Below are positions 56,376-64,000 of a stretch of DNA of 64,000 nt, piece by piece. This stretch comes from Corallium rubrum (lineage: Eukaryota; Cnidaria; Anthozoa; Scleralcyonacea; Coralliidae), in NCBI GenBank assembly GCA_964035015.1, contig CAXIUP010000099.1, positions 22,501 to 86,500 of the forward strand. The letters are read 5' to 3'. How positions within the stretch are numbered: the stretch's first letter is position 1; each line of letters starts with the position of its first letter. A model generated the notes under the pieces. The model did not search any database. It saw only the letters and a list, made by a program, of their open reading frames with translations, and was not told the origin of the DNA. Position numbers and translations under genes: made by a program.

Positions 56376-58498
56376 ATGCGGCAATTTCGATTTGACTATT
56401 CACTAAAGAATATCCCAATACCATCACAGGACGCTTATTTGAAGAATTTGATTGAAAAAGTGGAAAGTGTAATAAAACGTATGAGATGGAAAGCCAATTT
56501 CTTTCTTAAAAACAAACAGAGAGAAAACCAAAACAACCCTTTCGGCCTTGCGTCCAACAAAACACCTCCTTCTATCCCGGAAATAAAACCTTTCGAAGAC
56601 GACCTTATAAAACTCATCGAAAATATACAATTTCGGCCATATACGAACCAGTTTCAGAAATGTTTGGCTACCGATTTAAAGAAAATTAATTCATCTCCCA
56701 ACATTTTCATTTTTGCAGACAAAACTAGGAACATTTATGAAACCCCGCTCGACACATACAACAAACTCCTACATGACAACATCACAAAAACATATAAGCA
56801 TGGATCCGAGGACACTATAGATGAAATTGATTCGAACTAAAAGAAATTTCGAACAGTTTAGGAATCGGCGACAAAATTGAAAAAATGAAAAAACGCGAAG
56901 CATTTATATCTTTAAAAGACCACAAAGAAAATTTCGAAAACAATCCAAAATGCCGATTAATTAACCCCGCTAAAAGCGAATCCGGAAAACTAAGTAAGGT
57001 GATTTTGGACAAAATTAATTCTAATTTGAGACAAAAACTGAATTTAAACCAATGGAGAAATACAAAACAAGTAATTGAGTGGTTTGGCAATATAAAAGAT
57101 AAGGACAGACATAGTTTTATTTCGTTTGACATTGTCGATTTCTATCCGTCTATTTCTGAAAAATTATTGGACCAAGCATTATCTTGGGCTTCGAATTTGA
57201 CTACTATAACTGAAAACAATATTTCAATAATAAAACACGCTAGAAAATCTCTCCTTTTCAATACCGGAATTTCATGGATAAAAAAAGATAGCAATAGTTT
57301 GTTTGACGTTACCATGGGTTGTTTCGACGGCGCGGAAGTTTGTGAGTTAGTAGGCCTTTTCATTTTAAATCACCTAAGTAAGAAATTTGGCAAAGAAAGT
57401 ATTGGCCTATATAGAGATGACGGTTTAGCTATTATAAAAAGTAAATCAGCACGTTTAGCAGACAAAACAAGGAAAGAACTCCACAAAATTTTCGAGCAGT
57501 TTGACCTAAAAATTACCGCCGAATCAAATTTACGCATAGTAAACTTTTTAGATGTAACTTTCGACCTTAACAATGGAAATTATAGGCCCTATAGGAAGCC
57601 CAATGACGATCCGCTTTACATAAATAAGCACTCTAACCACCCACCAAGCATCACAAGACAGTTACCTGCATCAATCAACAAGCGCATTGCACTTCTCTCG
57701 TCAGATGAACAAGTTTTTCAGGAATCTGCACCCATATATCAGAACGCACTTAGGCACAGCAACTTTGATCATGATCTTAGCTACACTCAACACACAGCAC
57801 AGCAACCACGCAGGAATAGGCAACGCAACATCACTTGGTTCAACCCACCTTTTAGCAAGAGTGTAAGCACAAACATAGGACGTAATTTCCTAAACCTAAT
57901 TGACAAGCACTTCCCACCACACCACAAGCTCCATAAGATTTTTAACAGAAACACAGTCAAAGTAAGTTACAGCTGCATGAACAATGTTAAGTCAATAATC
58001 ACTAAACACAATGCACACATATCTAGGAATAACATGCCACAGGATAAGGACACTAGCAGTTGCAATTGTAAGAAAAACACGAATTGTCCACTTAGAAAAC
58101 AATGCATGACTAGGGACATAGTATACAAAGCAACAGTCACAGTAAACAACACAAACACGATCAAGAATTACATTGGCATGACTTCAACCACATTCAAAGA
58201 GCGATTGGCCAACCACACTAAATCTTTTCAGCATAAAAAGCATGCAAACGACACCGAACTTTCGAAATATATTTGGGCATTGAAAGAAAACAATAAGGAT
58301 TTTAGTATTAATTGGCAAATTTTAAAACATTCTATTTCGTACACGGGAGGTTCAAAACGATGTAATTTATGTTTAGAAGAAAAATTTTATATTTTGAAAG
58401 ATAAAAACAAGAATTGTTTACTCAACAAAAGAGCAGAAATTATCAGTCAATGTCGTCATCGACACAAATTCCGCGCAAACAGCGCAACAAAGCCATGA
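56376..58498 (+). pseudogene. PLE RT-GIY-YIG, copy 5, single-base frameshift
   Basis: One A is missing at about 56834 (GATTCGAACT where other copies have GATTCAGAACT), which stops translation after about 154 residues. The frame resumes from Met at 56885 and is open to the usual stop at 58498. All RT motifs lie in the downstream part, so only the N-terminal region is disconnected. It shares ASNLTTI with copy 4. Confidence 0.9.
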
Positions 58499-58576
58499 AT
58501 GCATGTATTGTTTCGCCCCCACACTCCCACGTTCCGACAAGAAGGATATAAGCACCCCTGTTTTCGAAAATTGTCA

Positions 58577-58620
58577 TCTGCCTGAAGATTCTTTTTTTAG
58601 ATGAAACAGCCTGTAGCAGA
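58577..58620 (+). ncRNA. Hammerhead ribozyme (intact core, longer loop II)
   Basis: One extra T lies in the stem II loop (T6 instead of T5); all core and stem positions are unchanged. Confidence 0.7.
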
Positions 58621-58771
58621 CTTTTGAGGTAAGCGAAAATCTATATTTGCTCTAACTATATGTTATCGAGCACTCTTTGCGTTTCGTAGACCAAAAACCC
58701 ACACGTATATTCGCACCCGTATATCGGTTGTGCACTCTTGTTTACGTTATTCATTTCTATTTAACTTCAAA

Positions 58772-60895
58772 ATGCGGCAATTTCGATTTGACTATTCACT
58801 AAAGAATATCCCAATACCATCACAGGACGCTTATTTGAAGAATTTGATTGAAAAAGTGGAAAGTGTAATAAAACGTATGAGATGGAAAGCCAATTTCTTT
58901 CTTAAAAACAAACAGAGAGAAAACCAAAACAACCCTTTCGGCCTTGCGTCCAACAAAACACCTCCTTCTATCCCGGAAATAAAACCTTTCGAAGACGACC
59001 TTATAAAACTCATCGAAAATATACAATTTCGGCCATATACGAACCAGTTTCAGAAATGTTTGGCTACCGATTTAAAGAAAATTAATTCATCTCCCAACAT
59101 TTTCATTTTTGCAGACAAAACTAGGAACATTTATGAAACCCCGCTCGACACATACAACAAGCTCCTACATGACAACATCACAAAAACATACAAGCATGGA
59201 TCCGAGGACACTATAGATGAAATTGATTCGGAACTAAAAGAAATTTCGAACAGTTTAGGAATCGGCGACAAAATTGAAAAAATGAAAAAACGCGAAGCAT
59301 TTATATCTTTAAAAGACCACAAAGAAAATTTCGAAAACAATCCAAAATGCCGATTAATTAACCCCGCTAAAAGCGAATCCGGAAAACTAAGTAAGGTGAT
59401 TTTGGACAAAATTAATTCTAATTTGAGACAAAAACTGAATTTAAACCAATGGAGAAATACAAAACAAGTAATTGAGTGGTTTGGCAATATAAAAGATAAG
59501 GACAGACATAGTTTTATTTCGTTTGACATTGTCGATTTCTATCCGTCTATTTCTGAAAAACTATTGGACCAAGCATTATCTTGGGCTTCGAATTTGGCTA
59601 CTATAACTGAAAACAATATTTCAATAATAAAACACGCTAGAAAATCTCTCCTTTTCAATACCGGAATTTCATGGATAAAAAAAGATAGCAATAGTTTGTT
59701 TGACGTTACCATGGGTTGTTTCGACGGCGCGGAAGTTTGTGAGTTAGTAGGCCTTTTCATTTTAAATCACCTAAGTAAGAAATTTGGCAAAGAAAGTATT
59801 GGCCTATATAGAGATGACGGTTTAGCTATTATAAAAAGTAAATCAGCACGTTTAGCAGACAAAACAAGGAAAGAACTCCACAAAATTTTCGAGCAGTTTG
59901 ACCTAAAAATTACCGCCGAATCAAATTTACGCATAGTAAACTTTTTAGATGTAACTTTCGACCTTAACAATGGAAATTATAGGCCCTATAGGAAGCCCAA
60001 TGACGATCCGCTTTACATAAATAAGCACTCTAACCACCCACCAAGCATCACAAGACAGTTACCTGCATCAATCAACAAGCGCATTGCACTTCTCTCGTCA
60101 GATGAACAAGTTTTTCAGGAATCTGCACCCATATATCAGAACGCACTTAGGCACAGCAACTTTGATCATGATCTTAGCTACACTCAACACACAGCACAGC
60201 AACCACGCAGGAATAGGCAACGCAACATCACTTGGTTCAACCCACCTTTTAGCAAGAGTGTAAGCACAAACATAGGACGTAATTTCCTAAACCTAATTGA
60301 CAAGCACTTCCCACCACACCACAAGCTCCATAAGATTTTTAACAGAAACACAGTCAAAGTAAGTTACAGCTGCATGAACAATGTTAAGTCAATAATCACT
60401 AAACACAATGCACACATATCTAGGAATAACATGCCACAGGATAAGGACACTAGCAGTTGCAATTGTAAGAAAAACACGAATTGTCCACTTAGAAAACAAT
60501 GCATGACTAGGGACATAGTATACAAAGCAACAGTCACAGTAAACAACACAAACACGATCAAGAATTACATTGGCATGACTTCAAGCACATTCAAAGAGCG
60601 ATTGGCCAACCACACTAAATCTTTTCAGCATAAAAAGCATGCAAACGACACCGAACTTTCGAAATATATTTGGGCATTGAAAGAAAACAATAAGGATTTT
60701 AGTATCAATTGGCAAATTTTAAAACATTCTATTTCGTACACGGGAGGTTCAAAACGATGTAATTTATGTTTAGAAGAAAAATTTTATATTTTGAAAGATA
60801 AAAACAAGAATTGTTTACTCAACAAAAGAGCAGAAATTATCAGTCAATGTCGTCATCGACACAAATTCCGCGCAAACAGCGCAACAAAGCCATGA
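58772..60895 (+). CDS. PLE RT-GIY-YIG, copy 6 (707 aa, intact)
   Basis: Intact. Carries Ile in KNLIEKVES but Ser in GMTSSTF, a mix of the copy 2-5 and copy 1/7 markers, which suggests exchange among units. Confidence 0.93.
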   Translation: MRQFRFDYSLKNIPIPSQDAYLKNLIEKVESVIKRMRWKANFFLKNKQRENQNNPFGLASNKTPPSIPEIKPFEDDLIKLIENIQFRPYTNQFQKCLATDLKKINSSPNIFIFADKTRNIYETPLDTYNKLLHDNITKTYKHGSEDTIDEIDSELKEISNSLGIGDKIEKMKKREAFISLKDHKENFENNPKCRLINPAKSESGKLSKVILDKINSNLRQKLNLNQWRNTKQVIEWFGNIKDKDRHSFISFDIVDFYPSISEKLLDQALSWASNLATITENNISIIKHARKSLLFNTGISWIKKDSNSLFDVTMGCFDGAEVCELVGLFILNHLSKKFGKESIGLYRDDGLAIIKSKSARLADKTRKELHKIFEQFDLKITAESNLRIVNFLDVTFDLNNGNYRPYRKPNDDPLYINKHSNHPPSITRQLPASINKRIALLSSDEQVFQESAPIYQNALRHSNFDHDLSYTQHTAQQPRRNRQRNITWFNPPFSKSVSTNIGRNFLNLIDKHFPPHHKLHKIFNRNTVKVSYSCMNNVKSIITKHNAHISRNNMPQDKDTSSCNCKKNTNCPLRKQCMTRDIVYKATVTVNNTNTIKNYIGMTSSTFKERLANHTKSFQHKKHANDTELSKYIWALKENNKDFSINWQILKHSISYTGGSKRCNLCLEEKFYILKDKNKNCLLNKRAEIISQCRHRHKFRANSATKP

Positions 60896-60973
60896 ATGCA
60901 TGTATTGTTTCGCCCCCACACTCCCACGTTCCGACAAGAAGGATATAAGCACCCCTGTTTTCGAAAATTGTCA

Positions 60974-61016
60974 TCTGCCTGAAGATTCTTTTTTAGATGA
61001 AACAGCCTGTAGCAGA
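60974..61016 (+). ncRNA. Hammerhead ribozyme (intact core)
   Basis: Same core and stems as 48995-49037, with the UGUA cleavage triplet. Confidence 0.7.
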
Positions 61017-61167
61017 CTTTTGAGGTAAGCGAAAATCTATATTTGCTCTAACTATATGTTATCGAGCACTCTTTGCGTTTCGTAGAACAAAAACCCACAC
61101 GTATATTCGCACCCGTATATCGGTTGTGCACTCTTGTTTACGTTATTCATTTCTATTTAACTTCAAA

Positions 61168-63291
61168 ATGCGGCAATTTCGATTTGACTATTCACTAAAG
61201 AATATCCCAATACCATCACAGGACGCTTATTTGAAGAATTTGAATGAAAAAGTGGAAAGTGTAATAAAACGTATGAGATGGAAAGCCAATTTCTTTCTTA
61301 AAAACAAACAGAGAGAAAACCAAAACAACCCTTTCGGCCTTGCGTCCAACAAAACACCTCCTTCTATCCCGGAAATAAAACCTTTCGAAGACGACCTTAT
61401 AAAACTCATCGAAAATATACAATTTCGGCCATATACGAACCAGTTTCAGAAATGTTTGGCTACCGATTTAAAGAAAATTAATTCATCTCCCAACATTTTC
61501 ATTTTTGCAGACAAAACTAGGAACATTTATGAAACCCCGCTCGACACATACAACAAACTCCTACATGACAACATCACAAAAACATACAAGCACGGATCCG
61601 AGGACACTATAGATGAAATTGATTCAGAACTAAAAGAAATTTCGAACAGTTTAGGAATCGGCGACAAAATTGAAAAAATGAAAAAACGCGAAGCATTTAT
61701 ATCTTTAAAAGACCACAAAGAAAATTTCGAAAACAATCCAAAATGCCGATTAATTAACCCCGCTAAAAGCGAATCCGGAAAACTAAGTAAGGTGATTTTG
61801 GACAAAATTAATTCTAATTTGAGACAAAAACTGAATTTAAACCAATGGAGAAATACAAAACAAGTAATTGAGTGGTTTGGCAATATAAAAGATAAGGACA
61901 GACATAGTTTTATTTCGTTTGACATTGTCGATTTCTATCCGTCTATTTCTGAAAAACTATTGGACCAAGCATTATCTTGGGCTTCGAATTTGGCTACTAT
62001 AACTGAAAACAATATTTCAATAATAAAACACGCTAGAAAATCTCTCCTTTTCAATACCGGAATTTCATGGATAAAAAAAGATAGCAATAGTTTGTTTGAC
62101 GTTACCATGGGTTGTTTCGACGGCGCGGAAGTTTGTGAGTTAGTAGGCCTTTTCATTTTAAATCACCTAAGTAAGAAATTTGGCAAAGAAAGTATTGGCC
62201 TATATAGAGATGACGGTTTAGCTATTATAAAAAGTAAATCAGCACGTTTAGCAGACAAAACAAGGAAAGAACTCCACAAAATTTTCGAGCAGTTTGACCT
62301 AAAAATTACCGCCGAATCAAATTTACGCATAGTAAACTTTTTAGATGTAACTTTCGACCTTAACAATGGAAATTATAGGCCCTATAGGAAGCCCAATGAC
62401 GATCCGCTTTACATAAATAAGCACTCTAACCACCCACCAAGCATCACAAGACAGTTACCTGCATCAATCAACAAGCGCATTGCACTTCTCTCGTCAGATG
62501 AACAAGTTTTTCAGGAATCTGCACCCATATATCAGAACGCACTTAGGCACAGCAACTTTGATCATGATCTTAGCTACACTCAACACACAGCACAGCAACC
62601 ACGCAGGAATAGGCAACGCAACATCACTTGGTTCAACCCACCTTTTAGCAAGAGTGTAAGCACAAACATAGGACGTAATTTCCTAAACCTAATTGACAAG
62701 CACTTCCCACCACACCACAAGCTCCATAAGATTTTTAACAGAAACACAGTCAAAGTAAGTTACAGCTGCATGAACAATGTTAAGTCAATAATCACTAAAC
62801 ACAATGCACACATATCTAGGAATAACATGCCACAGGATAAGGACACTAGCAGTTGCAATTGTAAGAAAAACACGAATTGTCCACTTAGAAAACAATGCAT
62901 GACTAGGGACATAGTATACAAAGCAACAGTCACAGTAAACAACACAAACACGATCAAGAATTACATTGGCATGACTTCAAGCACATTCAAAGAGCGATTG
63001 GCCAACCACACTAAATCTTTTCAGCATAAAAAGCATGCAAACGACACCGAACTTTCGAAATATATTTGGGCATTGAAAGAAAACAGTAAGGATTTTAGTA
63101 TCAATTGGCAAATTTTAAAACATTCTATTTCGTACACGGGAGGTTCAAAACGATGTAATTTATGTTTAGAAGAAAAATTTTATATTTTGAAAGATAAAAA
63201 CAAGAATTGTTTACTCAACAAAAGAGCAGAAATTATCAGTCAATGTCGTCATCGACACAAATTCCGCGCAAACAGCGCAACAAAGCCATGA
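61168..63291 (+). CDS. PLE RT-GIY-YIG, copy 7 (707 aa, intact)
   Basis: Intact. Shares Asn in KNLNEKVES, Ser in GMTSSTF and Ser in KENSKDF with copy 1 at the far end of the array, but has Val in MNNVKS. Confidence 0.93.
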   Translation: MRQFRFDYSLKNIPIPSQDAYLKNLNEKVESVIKRMRWKANFFLKNKQRENQNNPFGLASNKTPPSIPEIKPFEDDLIKLIENIQFRPYTNQFQKCLATDLKKINSSPNIFIFADKTRNIYETPLDTYNKLLHDNITKTYKHGSEDTIDEIDSELKEISNSLGIGDKIEKMKKREAFISLKDHKENFENNPKCRLINPAKSESGKLSKVILDKINSNLRQKLNLNQWRNTKQVIEWFGNIKDKDRHSFISFDIVDFYPSISEKLLDQALSWASNLATITENNISIIKHARKSLLFNTGISWIKKDSNSLFDVTMGCFDGAEVCELVGLFILNHLSKKFGKESIGLYRDDGLAIIKSKSARLADKTRKELHKIFEQFDLKITAESNLRIVNFLDVTFDLNNGNYRPYRKPNDDPLYINKHSNHPPSITRQLPASINKRIALLSSDEQVFQESAPIYQNALRHSNFDHDLSYTQHTAQQPRRNRQRNITWFNPPFSKSVSTNIGRNFLNLIDKHFPPHHKLHKIFNRNTVKVSYSCMNNVKSIITKHNAHISRNNMPQDKDTSSCNCKKNTNCPLRKQCMTRDIVYKATVTVNNTNTIKNYIGMTSSTFKERLANHTKSFQHKKHANDTELSKYIWALKENSKDFSINWQILKHSISYTGGSKRCNLCLEEKFYILKDKNKNCLLNKRAEIISQCRHRHKFRANSATKP

Positions 63292-63370
63292 ATGCATGTA
63301 TTGTTTCGCCCCCACACTCCCACGTTCCGACAAGAAGGATATAAGCACCCCCTGTTTTCGAAAATTGTCA

Positions 63371-63413
63371 TCTGCCCGAAGATTCTTTTTTAGATGAAAC
63401 AGCCTGTAGCAGA
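63371..63413 (+). ncRNA. Hammerhead ribozyme copy, core mutated (U4C)
   Basis: CUGANGA reads CCGAAGA, the same change as at 46598-46640; the stems are intact. Confidence 0.6.
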
Positions 63414-63564
63414 CTTTTGAGGTAAGCGAAAATCTATATTTGCTCTAACTATATGTTATCGAGCACTCTTTGCGTTTCGTAGACCAAAAACCCACACGTA
63501 TATTCGCACCCGTATATCGGTTGTGCACTCTTGTTTACGTTATTCATTTCTATTTAACTTCAAA

Positions 63565-64000
63565 ATGCGGCAATTTCGATTTGACTATTCACTAAAGAAT
63601 ATCCCAATACCATCACAGGACGCTTATTTGAAGAATTTGAATGAAAAAGTGGAAAGTGTAATAAAACGTATGAGATGGAAAGCCAATTTCTTTCTTAAAA
63701 ACAAACAGAGAGAAAACCAAAACAACCCTTTCGGCCTTGCGTCCAACAAAACACCTCCTTCTATCCCGGAAATAAAACCTTTCGAAGACGACCTTATAAA
63801 ACTCATCGAAAATATACAATTTCGGCCATATACGAACCAGTTTCAGAAATGTTTGGCTACCGATTTAAAGAAAATTAATTCATCTCCCAACATTTTCATT
63901 TTTGCAGACAAAACTAGGAACATTTATGAAACCCCGCTCGACACATACAACAAACTCCTACATGACAACATCACAAAAACATACAAGCACGGATCCGAGG
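63565..64000 (+). CDS. PLE RT-GIY-YIG, copy 8, cut by the window end
   Basis: The first 145 codons are visible and open, including FADKT. It carries the Asn marker of copies 1 and 7 (KNLNEKVES). It continues beyond the window, so the array length is unknown. Confidence 0.9.
   Translation, partial: MRQFRFDYSLKNIPIPSQDAYLKNLNEKVESVIKRMRWKANFFLKNKQRENQNNPFGLASNKTPPSIPEIKPFEDDLIKLIENIQFRPYTNQFQKCLATDLKKINSSPNIFIFADKTRNIYETPLDTYNKLLHDNITKTYKHGSE

Larger units (their letters stand above)
46447..64000 (+). mobile_element. Head-to-tail tandem array of Penelope-like elements, 2396-bp unit, >7 copies
   Basis: ORF start codons fall at 46792, 49188, 51584, 53980, 56376, 58772, 61168 and 63565, that is 2396 bp apart (2397 for the last). 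The array starts with only the last ~70 bp of an ORF plus the full inter-ORF segment, then complete units, and runs off the window. Units are about 99% identical. Each has one ORF and a ~270-bp inter-ORF segment serving as 3' end of one copy and 5' region of the next (pseudo-LTR). Confidence 0.95.

Overview
The window is eukaryotic and very probably from an anthozoan cnidarian such as a stony coral or sea anemone. This is inference: the DNA is AT-rich, genes are split by short GT-AG introns, and several short inverted-repeat families look like ones I associate with coral genomes (for example the element around 16282-16416 carrying a 'GGCGGCCATATTGG' core). No bacterial or viral operon structure is present. 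Almost everything recognisable is mobile or repetitive DNA.

Layout. 1-812 and 6617-6966 are compound tetranucleotide microsatellites that were split by a 5.8-kb P-element/THAP9-type DNA transposon (813-6616). It has 31-bp perfect terminal inverted repeats, subterminal inverted repeats, a THAP-domain transposase on the minus strand (one frameshift) and a second, convergent two-exon gene on the plus strand. 7405-10128 is a complex ~0.5-kb repeat rich in ACAAC/GTTGT. 10300-12500 holds inverted-repeat elements. 12785-16904 is a decayed minus-strand LINE broken by several MITE-like insertions. 17410-18957 has a large foldback element and a nested pair of TTAA-flanked elements. 19384-22043 is a second, decayed THAP/P-element transposase. 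22581-26093, 28470-32122 and 34274-34427 are arrays of a 38-bp satellite with two strand switches. Between them lie a 5S-rRNA-derived SINE fragment, a tRNA-type SINE, and a 2.1-kb segment bounded by 14-bp inverted repeats that carries a possible small two-exon gene. 35331-36619 is a nested TTAA foldback. 36659-41944 is a multi-exon host-like gene whose splice phases agree, carrying two frameshifts. 42455-42760 is a small minus-strand ORF. 43016-43536 is a Mutator-like MITE with a 9-bp target duplication.

44921-64000 is the most striking region: an inverted, 5'-truncated Penelope-like element (PLE) followed by a head-to-tail tandem array of more than seven PLE units with a nearly constant 2396-bp period. 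Each complete unit encodes a 707-aa reverse transcriptase with a GIY-YIG endonuclease. Each inter-ORF segment (pseudo-LTR) contains a compact sequence that folds as a minimal type I hammerhead ribozyme, followed by a candidate 61-nt intron. Self-cleavage of tandem transcripts at these ribozymes would release unit-length RNAs.

Genes were read from exon-joined translations and splice-site phase. No database search was possible, so family names rest on motifs seen in the sequence.
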